Part shown: positions 33,902 through 46,197 of the stretch, in pieces
Layout of the letters: each line of letters starts with the position of its first letter
Position numbering within the stretch: position 1 is the first letter of the stretch
NCBI GenBank assembly: GCA_001692895.1
Contig: KV748180.1
Span: 2,412,195 to 2,476,194, forward strand
DNA from: Cenococcum geophilum 1.58
Taxonomy: Eukaryota; Ascomycota; Dothideomycetes; Gloniales; Gloniaceae
Reading direction: 5' to 3'
Length of the DNA stretch: 64,000 nt
The notes under the pieces: generated by a model
The model's database searches: none
Seen by the model: only the letters and a program-made list of their open reading frames with translations
What the model was told of the DNA's origin: nothing
Program-made: the position numbers and the translations under genes

Positions 33902-35368
33902 CTCTACGTAGCCGAAATAAGTGTCGGTTTGGGGCACGTGCGCACCCACCAAAATCATAGTTCACGATCACAATACCATAATACAGCCAAATCAATTCAA
34001 TATCGAGTCATCTGCCCGTCAGCCCTAATGCACTCATGTAGGCGCTTCGTGTACCAGCTGTACATCTCTGCAATCTTCTCCTGATCCACTTGGTTCTCCT
34101 AAACATCTATAAAACGCTCTAATGCTGTGTCCTCTTCCACGCGCTTTGAATGGAATTTCTTCTTAATAGGATGGGCTAAGGACTCTATAATTNATAGATC
34201 TAGTNATANACCAGGCAATGTTAGAAGCTTTAAGTCCCATTCCTTTACCCAGGCTAAAGACTCCCTTNATTTATGCGCTGAATCTGCATCCTGGCATAAA
34301 GTAATTCCCTTAATATTAAACTTTAAAAGAAGCTATGGTAACACCTGCTTGGTATAGGCTTTTAAATTTATCTTACCCACCTGGTTATCCACCTTATATA
34401 AGAAGAACTTTTTTTAGGTCCTGCTAATAACAATAAAGACATTAAACAGTTTAAGATACTTCTTCTCTTAGGCCTTCTCCTTTTCATCCTTTTTAGTAAC
34501 CCCCTTCTTCCTATAAATATTCTGTGGTAAATAGCGGTAAAGATTACTACTTCTTCTCTTAATTCTATGGGTTTCTTCTACACCTAAACTAAAGTNATAT
34601 TTATTATAAAAAGCAATATTATTCCAGTCTTTAGGATAGGGTCTTTTTTCTAGCTATAAATAGTACCAATTCTTTCTTCTATCTGCCTGCTCCTAGTTAA
34701 GCCACTTCTCTTCTTCTATCTTTGCATTAATATACCCTTTATCCTTTTTTATGGCTCTTTAAATTAGCTTATTTCCAAGAGGTTAGCAACCTGTTCTTTA
34801 AGTTGGAACCATTAGAAGATCTTTATAATTTAGGGCCTTTTAAACAATAGTCTGCTATAGGGCTAATTTTGAGTCTTAATTGAGATTGGGGTCGTCTAAA
34901 TACACGGCAATAGCGTGGGTATCTTCCTTTGTAAGAGCTCGATTTCTCCCTCTTATTTCTAGCCTAAAATTATATATAGTTCTGCATTGCTTTAAGGCCA
35001 CAATACGTTGCTAAGAGTGCTCTATAATTCCAGTAGCCTGCTATATAATAGCCGGAGGAATGGCCTTGCCTAGTAATTGGCCAAAGATTTTGGCGTAGAG
35101 AACTCCTATGCGTGGAGGAGTCTTTAGATGCTTATTTTCCCCAGCATTATAGTATAATTCTGGGGGTGGGGTAAAGTGTTTTGCCCGTATTTTTTAGGAT
35201 GCAGGCTCCTTGGTAACTTGGGTTATAATTAGTAATTGCAGCGAACGAATTTGGGTGCGAAATGGTGGTGTTGTAAGGTTTGTTATGATTGTGAGGCATG
35301 CTCAGGGGGCTTTGTTTGGGTGGGGCGCGCACGTGCCCCAAACCGACACTTATTTCGGCTACGTAGAG
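33902..35368 (-). mobile_element. Tc1/mariner-type DNA transposon inside element C
   Basis: 1467 bp with about 40-bp terminal inverted repeats beginning CTCTACGTAGCCGAAATAAG. Flanks are TATAG on both sides (33897-33901, 35369-35373); because the target reads ACTATAG, the true duplication could be as short as TA. Element D has the intact target (63659-63664). On the minus strand the end of a transposase is readable: HPIKKKFHSKRVEEDTALE, QEKIAEMYSWYTKRL and a terminal GQMTRY before a stop at about 34003, the classic Tc1/mariner C-terminus. An internal TAG and undetermined bases (about 34192-34270, 34597) are present. CA/TG are much less depleted than in element C. Confidence 0.85.
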
Positions 35369-36746
35369 TATAGGTTCTTATAGTCGCTAAGGACCTTAAT
35401 TAGAAATCCAGCGCCTTCTAGTTCGGGTCGCCATTGTTTAAAATACCTAATAATAGCTAACAATTCCTTATTATAGATCTCGTAGTTATATTTGGCTAGG
35501 CTTAGTTGTTTTAAGAAGTATACTATAGGGTGTAATACTCTATCCTTATTATATTGAGATAGGATGCCTCTAGTGACGTAGTTAGATAAGTCGGCTTCTA
35601 TAATACTTATTTAGTTTAGGTTAAAGTATTAGAGTACGGGCGTAGTAGTAAATATAACCTTTAGATAGGCAAAGGCCTTCTTATATTCCTTATTAAAGAC
35701 AAAAACTTTATCCTTTTAGGTTAGAGCTATAAGGGGTAAAACCAGGGCGGAGAAGTTATTAATAAACTATTAGTAGAAATTAGCAAATCCTATAAAGGCT
35801 CTTACGTCCTTAATATTCTTAGGTTCTTACTAGTTTACAATTACTTCGACTTTCTTTAGGTCTATTTATATACCGTTTATAAAAATAAGGAGTTTAAGGT
35901 ATAGGACTTCCGTTTTATAGAACTTATATTTATCTACATCTAATTATAGACCAGCTCTATATAGGGCTTATAGGATAAGGTTAACGTGTTTCCAATATTT
36001 GGTTAGGTTATTACTGTATATTAGGATATTATTAATATAAGCAGTATAGAAGATGTCTAGGTAGGGGCGTAGGGTGTTATTTATATAATATTAAAACGAA
36101 CTTGGGGCGTTTATAAGGCCAAAGGGTGTTACTAAGTACTTAAATAGTCTATATTGGGTACGAAATGCAGTAAGCTATTTATCCCCTTTTATAATACGGA
36201 GACGGTTAAATATAGAGATAATATCAAGCTTTATGTAGTAATAAGCCTTACTTAGTTAGTTTAGTATCTCCTATATTAACGGGATTAGATATTAATTCTT
36301 AATAGTAACGGCGTTAAGAGCTTAGTAGTCTATATAAAAGCATAGACCGCCGCCAGGTTTCTTAACGAAGATTACTAGTACGGCTATAGGTGATAAGCTT
36401 GCTCTAATAAATCCTTTACTTAGGTTCTTATCTAAATACTTTTATAGTACTTAGAGTTCGTTTTAAGACATCCCATATAAGGGTCTAAATCTAGGCTACT
36501 TTCCTTCTTTAAGTACAATCTTATAGTTATACGATCGGTGTTCCGGTAGCTTATTAACTTCCTTTTATAAGAATGCCTCTAGGCGGTTATAGTACTCTAC
36601 TAGTACCTTTATAGCAGGGTTGGTGTGCTTCTTTAGTGCTAAGGCCTTCTTAATATCAGCTATAGTAACAGTAAAGATCGTATATTTAGGTTTTTTAGCA
36701 AGTTACGCTAATGAAGTAGCTTTAATTATGCGGATATCTAGGGTAC

Positions 36747-37189
36747 TATAAGAGTATATATATTAGGTCCCGCCGCGCTTGCGACAAGTTCGCAAGCACT
36801 CTCAGTCTTTTTAGCCGTATGGTGACGTAGAGGCGGGCTACGTTACAATTGTGCTTGCGAACTTACCGGGGCTAGGTATTATAGGTTCGATCCCTAGCGG
36901 TTACTTCGCTCTAGTACAGTCTAACACATATCTATGCAATAAGGCGGGTTGGCTAAGTCCGATCGCTTATGTTACTGGGGACTAACTAATATAGTGATAC
37001 TCTTGGCGTTTAATCCCTATGGCGCGAACAGGCGCATAGAGGAATCCCTGCGAGCGCTTAAGGACGAGCGCGTAGAGGAGAGGGCAATTGTAAGAGTATA
37101 TATATTAGGTCCCGCCGCGCTTACAACAAGTTCGCAAGCACTCTCAGTCTTTTTGGCCGTATGGCGACGTGGAGGCGGGCCACGTTATA
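36747..37189. mobile_element. TRIM-like miniature LTR element (443 bp) inside element C
   Basis: Two 101-bp direct repeats, 36747-36847 and 37089-37189, start TG (TA in the left copy) and end CA (TA in the right copy), and are flanked by the same 5-bp duplication GGTAC (36742-36746, 37190-37194). Element D carries the empty palindromic site GGTACC at 62285-62290 with matching flanks. The 241-bp interior has no coding capacity and includes a tRNA B-box/T-arm-like GGTTCGATCCCTAGC at about 36880. LTRs this short with no genes match terminal-repeat retrotransposons in miniature. GC content is visibly higher than in the host element. Confidence 0.85.
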
Positions 37190-40100
37190 GGTACCGAGCT
37201 CATTTGGCTCGTCCGTAGTTTCTTATTTAGGTTTAGGTTTAGTGTTAGGTACGGAGTTAGTGTCAGATTTAGGTTTAGGTTCTTTAAGTATTCTTTTTAT
37301 TATAGAATACTAGTCCTTTTAGTAGTTTTATATGCTAAGCTTAAGTTTCTATTTAGTTTAGGGCGGTGTAGTGCTTAGTAATAACTTATAGAGCTTAGTA
37401 GAATTTTTAGATCCTTGGTGGGTGTTAGTAGAATTCTTATATTAGTAGAATTCGGTAGAAATCTTATATTAGTGGAATCTAGTAAATTCTTTAGATTTTG
37501 GTTCTAGGTCTAAGTAGTAAGTTATAAAGCACTTCTACTTATAACGGGAGGCGGTAAATAGAAGCTTAAGGTTATCCTAATTAATAATCACCTTATATAG
37601 CTTTATCTAGGGTTATTTAAGGATTACTAAGTAACCTAGGGTGGTAACGAAAAGCTTAATTAGTTCTTTATAGTTTAGGTATTAAAGTCTTAGGGTTACC
37701 ACGTGGGTAATACGGCCTAAAATGGTGCGTTTACTATTAAATCTAAATACGTTAATATGCCGGTTAAGGGAAATTAGGGTAAAACTATTATCTTATATAA
37801 AGATCTTATTAATAAATCCTATGCCACTAGCTCCTGTATTAATTAGGATTTAAGCGTTAGCCTATTAACCATTCTGCCAAAGATAATAGTTAATAGTTAT
37901 ACTATAGTCCCAAGAGTCGGAGTTTGTAACATTAAATATATTTAATAAGATCCTATAGTAGAGCCGTCCTAAAGAGCGACTTAGCTCTAAAACCTTCCTT
38001 TTAGAGGTGATTGGGGTAGGGTTCTTATAGGACATTAATTAGAGCTTCGTCCTCGTAAATAGTGCTTATTAATTATTAAGCTAGAGCTAGATAAAGATTG
38101 GGGATAGTGGCTAGAGGATTAGGGCGGTAGGCTACTAGCGTTAGCTATTTATAGGTCTTTTTAAAAAGGGGCGGAGCAGTAGTTAGAGAGGTAGGAGTTA
38201 CTTCTATATTTAAAGCAGAGGCCTAGCTTAATACATCATTCTTATTTAGAGGACCCTAGTAGGGCATATCCTAGGGTCCTAGTATTAATATCTATAGCGT
38301 TAGGGTGCTTAAGCTAAGATAGCTTAGTAGACGTTTATAGGGTTGCCGTATTATATTAGGGGGTGGGCTTCGGTATTAGGCGTAGTATATTATTATACCG
38401 TTTATTAATAATGTTTATATAGGCATTAAGGGCTCCTAGTAAGTCTACGCCTATTAGGGAGGTTTTTAGTTTAGGGCTTAGAGATTTAATAAGGCTATTA
38501 ATTAGTGCGGAGTTATTCCATTCTATTTCCTTTACATAATAGTTAAATTTAGAGAAGTATACTAGGAAACTTTTTGTTCCTTAAGTTATGTAGTTTATCT
38601 TTTTTTAAGCAGTAGCTTAGCGGTTTAGGTTACTATATATAGCTTTAAGAAGTACAACTAGGCTTTATACTAAGTTTAGCTAAAGAGGTTTAATAAAGTC
38701 GGCTATATCTCCTCCTAGTTAACTTAAGGCGTAATAGAGTCGGTTAACTTTAGTTAGGTAACAGTTGGCGTTACTAGTTAGCTTATTTTTAAGCTAGCTT
38801 AGAAATAATTAGAGCTTTTATTATTTACTAGTAAATACCGGGGGATCTAATAGTTGTTTAGATTGTTTTAGTATAGTAGTTAGCTTAGGGTAAGTAGCTA
38901 CTATAGGTTCGGGGCTTACGTTTCGCGTATTTATCTCTAGAGATAGCGTTTAGTCTTAAGGTCCTAGCGTAGGTATCTTAAGGGCGCGGACTTCTTCTTA
39001 GAGGTTCTTAATTAATTACTAGTATCGTGCTTCTTATTTAGCTTATTATTAATTTAAAGTGGCTTAGTTTTATTTAAGGGCGTCTATAAAAGACTTCTAT
39101 ATCCCTACCAATTGTTTTTAGAGTACGGTTATAATACTAGCGGCCGTTATAGGGGCTTTAGGTTTGTTCTATATATTAACGGTAGTATAGGTGGTTAATA
39201 TAATATAGTATTATAGAGTAAGTATAAGTGACAATAATATATAGTAAGGTAGATATTATTAAGCTATATATATAAACTGTATAAGGAGGTTAAGATGTTA
39301 TGTAAGGAAAGAAGGTAGGAAAACGGGAAGAAAGGGTATATATTATTAACTTAGTTGCTTAGTTAATATATATATAGGCAAAATAGGGTTTAGGTTGTGG
39401 TCCTAGCAGAACTTAGCAGAATTTGGTAGAACTTAGCAGAATATAGTAAAATGCCATAGATTGCCGTTAGATTGCTATTTCGCGGTTAGTCTCTAATTGC
39501 TAAGTCGGTAGAAACAGGTAGACGTGTATAAGGTATTACGGGGGTGTCCCGTAACACGGCATTTATTCTTCTTATAGTCTTTTTAAGACCCATTTAATAT
39601 GTTCCCCGTGCTCTTCCTTACTCATTAAGTAGATAATAATATTATTGAGGTATACTATAATAAATTCATCCAAGTATTCTCTTAATATATTGTTAATACG
39701 CTTTTAAAACGTTTCTGGTGCGTTTATAAGCCCGAATTATATAACTAATAGCTTATATAGTCCTTCCTTTAACCTAAAGGCTGCCTTTTATTTATCGCCT
39801 TCCTTAATTCTAATCTAATAGTACGCCTATCTTAGATCTATCTTCGTAAAGATTTATATATTACCTATCCTGTCTTAAATTTCACTAATTAAGGGTAAAG
39901 GATACCTATCCTTCCTAGTAATACTGTTTAACTATCTATAGTTAATATATAGCCTTAGTTTACTATTCTTTTTTGGTATAAATAGTACTAGATAACCCGC
40001 CGATGACTACGATAGTTTAATGTATCCCTTTTATAAGTTTTCTTAGACAAACTCCTTTAGTGCTCTACCTTTCTCTTTAGTAAGCTTATAGATTAGAAAA

Positions 40101-43100
40101 AACCTTAGACTTGTTCCTAGTTCTAATTCTATTTTATAGTCCCATACTGCATACTCTAATAGCTTTTTACTCTTAGGTGACTATAGTTTTTTGCTATACT
40201 TATAGTATCTCTTTAGTATATAGCTTAGTCCTTTTTCTATTTCTTTATAGGTTGCTTCTACTTAGTACTATACTAGCTTGGCTTATTATTGCATCTTACG
40301 GCGTTAAGTATCCCTAATATTAACCTGACCTATAATCCAATTAATCTTTAGATTGTATTCCTGTAACTAAGGCATTCCTAATACTGCCTTATTATTTCCT
40401 AATGGTAATATGTTAAAAGACATCTTAATTTATCTCCCTTTAATGGTTAACTAAATAGGTCCTATTTTGAGATTAATAATGCCTCCTCTATAAGCTATTA
40501 GATCTCCTAAAATTGTTATTAATAGGTAAGGACGTTCCTTCTGCCTGTATAGTAACCCTATTCTTTTAACTGCTATTAGCGAGATATAGTTCCTTATTGC
40601 TCCACTATCTATTAGTGCCTTAAACTGTTAATCTTACTACTTAACTTATAAATTTAGGTGTTGTCCTTAAATTCCTTTAAGGGTCTAAGGCTCTACTACT
40701 GGCTTCCTCTAGTCCCGTAGGCCTCTACTTTTCCTAACTATTAGCCACTAGATCCTGTTTATACTTAGTCTAATTTAGGCTAATACTTAGTTTGTTTTTT
40801 GTCTTTAATATACTATAGACAGGTATTCTCTAAATATTTCTACTATTATCGTCCATCTAGGCATTCTTCCGTAAGGAATCTTCCTAGTTAAAGTATTAAG
40901 TCCCCTTATTCTTAAACTTCTACTAGGTGCTAACTATGCATATACTTAGCATTTTAATACTTCGCTTTATCCGTTATCTAATATATCCTTATTAGATACT
41001 TTTAATTTCTGTCCTTTAGTGCTCTATATATGTTACACGTATTATCTACGTATACTATCTAAGATAGTGTATAATATACCTAGTGTCTTAGGTTAACTCT
41101 TAGCTTATCCTTGCCCTTAAGTTTAAACCTTTCTTATATTAATCTAAGCGTTGCGACTTTATTTATAGGTACTAAAATACGCCTCTCGCTTCTCCAGTCC
41201 TCTAATTACTCCTTTAGATCCTTTGATGTTATAATTAAGGCTCCCTTAATATAAGTTATAGCCTTCTCTATAATTGGGCGGTCTTAGATAACTTTTTCGT
41301 CTAACTATATATAGAAATCTTCCTACTTATTGTTATGCCGTTGCCTATACTACTTTTGGTATAGCTGCTTAAGTGTATACGGCTTATCTGTAAGGAAGTA
41401 TCTTTTTATTACTACGTCGTAACAGCCTTTGGTATGTCGTTCTTTAAACCTAGTAGGAATCCCTAGATCCTCTTCTTACTCCAGTTTAGTAAGCTACTTA
41501 GCTCTTAGTGTGCCTGCTTTAGGCCTATTAGTAACTCTTTATATTGGCGCTCTGTCCCTTATACGTCCCAATATACTAGATCTCTTATCTAGTTTTTATT
41601 CTTACTTAAGGTAATTCTTACTCTAAATTCCTCTATAGTTTCCTTTATATCGCGTCTTATAAGTGGATTCTTAAAGTTTTCTTACTTCCTGATCTTGGTA
41701 TTAACCTTTTAATCTTTAGGCTAAATACTATATTCCCCTAGTAAGTCCTCTAGGTCTATATATCTGTCTCCNAGNCTAANCGCTATTTNNNNTNTAGATT
41801 CTCTAATCTATAAAGAAGCCTCTTACCTCTTATTTATAGGTGTTCTAATTCGCACTCTAAATTCTTAATCCCTTAGATTCTTTAATCCTNAGCTTNCTTC
41901 TNNCTTAAGCTTAGCTCTAGCCTTAGTCTAACTAGGCTTACTTAGTATTCTTATCTTATTTTAAGAGTCTTAAATCTTACTTATCTTGTCTTAAGAATCT
42001 TATGCTGTTAGGAATTCTTATCCTAAGCTTATTTATATATTGCTAAACTAAGCTACTACCCTGCTCCATCGGTTTTTGTCTGTTATAGGTCTTTAGGTAT
42101 ATCTTATCTTATCTTAAAAATCTTAGTTGTTTCTTATCTCTTCTTAAGAATCTTAAGCCTTTAGCCTTTTGCCTTTATTAAGTGGTAAGCTAGCACTAGT
42201 AGTCGTCTGCTTGCTTAATCGCCTATAGATATTACTCCTTTTATCTTATAAAGCGATGGATGCTGTATCTAATACTGTTATAATACCCGTTACTAAACCT
42301 TGCTCTATGGCGGTCTTAGTCTCTACTTCTATTGCGTTATTAAGGTTTAGATACCCCCAGTTAGTTCCTTTACTATTTTTGTTGCTATTAATTAATAAGT
42401 ACTCCGACTCTATTATTATTGTTACTAATCTTTATCTATATGTTACTGTGATATCTTAATCTAGCTTATAGAGTCGATCTTATTCTTTATCTAACTCTAT
42501 AGTTCCTTTAAGTCCTCTTAACTCTAGCTCTTATAGCTAATAGCTTATACTATACTTAGCATCTTTATAAATTCGGTATATGTTGTTATAATAAAACGCA
42601 AAACTTTTAATTGAACATTCTTTTGTTCCTTGTAGTATACTATTATCCCTCTATATATATATATCTCCTACTGTTAGTCTAGTTCCCTTTATTATATAGT
42701 AACTCTAACTATCTTTATAATTCTTCGCGAAGTAACCCTTTTTTTCGTAATTTATATAAGCTCCGTTTTTAAACCATTGCTTTTATTATAGAGTCCGCTT
42801 AAACGTCTTCTACTAATAAGATTTTTAGTTTAGCCTGTGCTCCTTAGTTCTATAATTACTAGATCCTTAACCTTTAGGTTTTTATAGTTGTTTTCCCTAT
42901 CTCTTATAGGTTTCTTTAGTACTACTTAGGTTTATTAGCTCTACGCCATACTATAGTTTCTAACTTGGCTTTAGTTGTTGCGCACTCTACGTTTTATATA
43001 ACTATAGAACTCTATCCTAGCTCTTCTTAGCCTGTTCCCTTTAGAAGATCCTATTATTGATCTTTATTGCTTAATCTATTAATTCCCTTAGGGTGTCCGC

Positions 43101-43807
43101 ATCTTCTATTAGAATAATTACGTTCTGGACTTTAGCCTTAAGTCCCTACTTATACTGTGCCATAAGCGCCCTATTATTCCACTTAACTTATATTACTAAT
43201 ATTTAAAACTATGTTATATATTTAATTGCTAAGGTTCGCTGTATAATATCTTAGAGTTTTCTTTTTACTGTGGTTACTGCCTCTGGGTCTCTGAACATTT
43301 ATATAAGTTATTCCACGAATCTGTTCCAGCTTAAAAATATAAACCGTACCTTTTGGTTTGTAGTTGTTATTCCGTTTGCTTATATCTCTATAAGGTAAGG
43401 CTTAAACTATTTAAGTGCTCTTCCTATTAAGAATAGCCCTGTATACGCTATTTGATCTATAGGTATCGCCAGCTTTACTCCCTCTTACGTAACTTTAAAA
43501 TATATTTGCGTAAGGAATCCTTTAAGCTTTAATCTTTCTCCTAAAAATCTTTTAATTAATAGTAACTTAACCTTTACTGCGCCTATCCCGTTAATCCTTT
43601 ACTTAAGTATTGCATTATTCTCTATTAATTGGTTAACTATTTCTTATAACTGTCCTACCGTTATAGGTTATTGCGAGTTAGTGTCCGCTATACTGGTGTC
43701 ACCCCCTAACCTTAACGTAGTTGCCGCCGTTAATGGCGTTATGGTGGCTGCTTTTAGTGGCATGTTATTCGACTTCTATGTTTAATACTATAACTAGGTA
43801 GTAATTA

Positions 43808-44232
43808 TATAACGGAACCTTGTAGTAAGAACTATGGTGGGCTCGTTAATGGGCTAGGTGTATAGGAAATATAAAGATAGTAGTTAACAACGTAATAATA
43901 ACTAGTGGAGTGGTTGCCTAACAGATTAACTCTAATTATATTTTGAGAATTACTATAAGGAAGGAACTATCTAGGTAGGGATTAAGGGTCCTTAAATACA
44001 CAACCGTACTCCTACGAAATCCTTCTTATACGTGATGTACGTCTTATACGTGAGGTACGTGAGTTCCTCTTGTTCCTCTTGTTTAATATATAGCATGTTA
44101 TGTGACCTTAATTACCATTCCTTGTTATATGGTTCTACTAGTTCCATCCTAAACCGTGCCTGAATTAACCAACTAGCTTCTTCCGACTCCTCTCCTAGTA
44201 GTCGTAACATTGTACTTAAAGCGTCCGTAACA
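43808..44232 (-). repeat. element B 5' LTR (minus orientation)
   Basis: 425 bp partner of 28403-28827. It retains more C and G than that copy (for example CACAACCGTACTCCTACG), so RIP hit the two copies unequally. Confidence 0.88.
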
Positions 44233-44237
44233 TCTTT

Positions 44238-45700
44238 GCGGTTATAATGGAGAGAGACGTCCTATAAGGCGTCCGTATATTTAACTTACGCTTTATTAAC
44301 AAGATTAAGCACCCTAGTACTAATAAAGCCTTTAAGAAATTAAGGCTTGTTATATAAGCTTATAATAACTAGGGAAAGGGCTTAGTCCTTACGCAATTAC
44401 CTATAATTTAACGAGTTAGTTAACGGATTATACTTGTACTTATGCCTGGACTATAGTAAATTAAACCTATAGCCCTCTACTTACGGGATATCTCGCAAGC
44501 CTATATATAGTCTAATATCTACCTAAGTAGAGATATCTTTATATAACTACCCCTTAAGCTTAATTTGTAACTAAGAATAATTTCATAGGTTATAAAACCC
44601 CTTTACGGAGTACCGGAAGCTAGAAACTATTGGTTTAAAACGTATTACTAGTATTACGTTAGTAAACTTAAAATGGAATAGTTGACCTACGACCCCTGCC
44701 TCCTATACACCCCATTAAACAGCCTTAGTATTATTAGACTTTAAATAGATAATACCCTCTTCCTAGCAGACTAGACCTTTGCGGATACTAAAGAAACTAA
44801 ACTATAAGAGGTAAAGTTCTTAGTAAAGCTGTAAGAGTAGTTAACTAAGCAGACTCTAATTAAGTTTAATAAAGGCTTAATTATATAAAAGGGCAACCTA
44901 ATTAAGCTAACTTAGGAACGTTAAGCTTAAAACCTAAGGCTTATTATAGTAAAGCCTATAGACCTTACTAGTTCCCGCGGAGAGACCTATAAGACTATAA
45001 ATATAAAGGACTAATACGTTGCATAGCGTGCAAGAGGCGCCTATATTACTATAGTCTGTTAACCCAAATCTACCTATGATTTATCCTTTACGGCCTAGGT
45101 AATAGATCTATAAGAGGAAAATATTAAGTAGCTAAATAAGCGTATTTAGTAGCAAATTAATAATACAATAAGAGGACTTACTTTTGTACTACTAAACCTA
45201 AATTCCCTTAGCATACTAGTATTTACGGACGCCTCCTTTACTAATAATAGGGACCTATTATTATAAATCGGCTTTATAATCGTACTTACGGACTATAGTT
45301 AAGATATAAATATACTATACTGGTCTTTAATTAAATGTAAATAAGTAACCCGCAGTATACTGGCTTTTAAACTATATATACTAGCCTATAGCTTTAATAT
45401 AGAAGCCGTAATTAAGTTAATAATCCAGAAGATCCTATAATTAGAGCAATTACCCCTAGTTCTATATACTAATTTAAAGTCCCTTTATAACTGTATAGTT
45501 AAACTAGGTACAATATAAGAGAAGAGGCTTATAGTTAATCTAATATGCTTACATTAGGCCTATAAACGACGTAATATTATAGAGGTTAAATGGATTAGTA
45601 GCGGAGATAACTTAGCGGACGCTATAATTAAGGCAAAGCTGTATTAAGCTCTTAAAACCCTAATTAACATAAATAAGCTTAATCTAAGGGTTATAAAATA
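44238..45700 (+). pseudogene. element A reverse transcriptase-RNase H part
   Basis: Resumes A's copia reading directly after B: a VRIFN-type segment and then IKHPSTNKAF (about 44240-44330), as in copia RTs. Downstream, TDASFTNN (about 45220) is the RNase H start and DNLADAII (about 45610) is the copia C-terminal motif. Stops at former Gln and Trp codons are common. Confidence 0.75.
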
Positions 45701-45724
45701 GGTGGAATGAGACTAATGGAGTAC

Positions 45725-45840
45725 TTATGGTTTATTTACGGCCTGTTTAAAGGCCGTACGGTTTATTTACGGCCTGTTAGAAAGCCGTACGGTTTATTTT
45801 ACGAGCCGTAAGTAGGACTTACGGCTAGCTTAAAGCACCG
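45725..45840. repeat. short tandem repeat before element A 3' LTR
   Basis: Three imperfect copies of about 40 bp built on ACGGTTTATTTACGGCCTG and GGCCGTACGG lie just upstream of A's 3' LTR. Inverted GGCC/CGTACGG motifs could form hairpins. Confidence 0.6.
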
Positions 45841-45964
45841 TTTAGAAGGTAGCCTAGAAGGCACCTTAGGAGGGATTTCCTATATATTTCTTTTGTGTTT
45901 TACAGTTCTAATAAGGTAATTACGGAGGCTATATACAAGTGGGTCTATCTTTAAGTGCCGCTAG

Positions 45965-46185
45965 TATATAATTATAGCAGCTGGTATACTAAACGCGTGT
46001 TTACGCGTTTAGTGTACTAACTACTCGCTTATAACTAATTAGGGGGGAGGGCGCGTTAGTATATAGACTACGTAGTCTACCTTAATAGAATTAAAAAGTC
46101 ACCACTATCTAAAAGAGCATACGATACTATACGTATTTCGTACCCCTGGATATGACTTACTTATATTATTAAGTTGATATAAACA
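45965..46185 (+). repeat. element A 3' LTR
   Basis: 221 bp; differs from the 5' LTR almost only by C/T and G/A transitions. Followed by the GTAAC duplication. Confidence 0.9.
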
Positions 46186-46197
46186 GTAACGTATGTA

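Larger units (their letters stand above)
31760..39556 (-). mobile_element. element C: Ty3/gypsy retrotransposon nested in B
   Basis: LTRs 31760-32129 (370 bp) and 39209-39556 (348 bp; a short internal deletion in its TTGCCATTA-rich part). The 5-bp target is CAGCA on the left and CGGCA on the right, one G-to-A difference consistent with RIP. The insertion lies inside B's reverse transcriptase. After subtracting the Tc1/mariner and TRIM insertions it is about 5.9 kb. It is the same family as element D at 59.9 kb, inverted. RT motif AYINNILIY lies near 36010-36035 (from AYIDD). Confidence 0.88.
28828..43763 (-). pseudogene. element B gag-pol, RIP-inactivated and split by element C
   Basis: Gag begins at ATG 43763 (MPLKAATITPLTAATTL), 45 nt inside the LTR. 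The reverse-transcriptase core appears near 39660-39630 as VYLNNIIIY, a YLDD motif with Asp codons changed to Asn, then SKEEHGEH. After element C come KYKFFTRKTNFV and LRSFLGFCNY (31740-31590), the RT/RNase H border. ENTRADALSRK (about 31090) marks the RNase H-integrase border, and an integrase CLNCQRNK knuckle lies near 30690. Stops are frequent throughout. Several undetermined bases lie at about 41772-41900. Confidence 0.75.
28403..44232 (-). mobile_element. element B: Ty3/gypsy LTR retrotransposon nested in A
   Basis: LTRs of 425 bp each at 28403-28827 and 43808-44232, with target duplication TCTTT (28398-28402 and 44233-44237). Ancestral TG..CA ends are visible (TA..TA in one copy, TA..CA in the other). 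Nearly all LTR differences are C/T or G/A transitions, as RIP predicts. Coding is on the minus strand. Removing element C leaves about 8.0 kb. It inserted into the start of A's reverse transcriptase. Confidence 0.9.
24285..46185 (+). mobile_element. element A: Ty1/copia LTR retrotransposon, split by nested insertions
   Basis: Two 221-bp LTRs (24285-24505 and 45965-46185) lie in the same orientation, flanked by an identical 5-bp duplication GTAAC (24280-24284 and 46186-46190). Removing nested element B (28403-44232 plus one target copy) leaves about 6.1 kb, a normal copia size. Order on the plus strand: gag with a CX2CX4HX4C-type knuckle, integrase, then (after B) reverse transcriptase and RNase H. 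Many stops, mostly TAG/TAA at former CAG/CAA/TGG positions, show RIP. Dead. Confidence 0.9.

Noticed and set aside
34127..34357. Plus-strand ORF inside the Tc1/mariner element
   Set aside because: Contains undetermined bases and lies antisense to the recognisable transposase C-terminus.
36870..36900. A tRNA gene at the GGTTCGATCC motif
   Set aside because: Only a T-arm is visible; no acceptor stem, A-box or anticodon arm at correct spacing.
36949..37378. Open frames 36949-37218 and 37169-37378
   Set aside because: They span the TRIM interior, its right LTR and the host element; no domain, and they cross an insertion junction.
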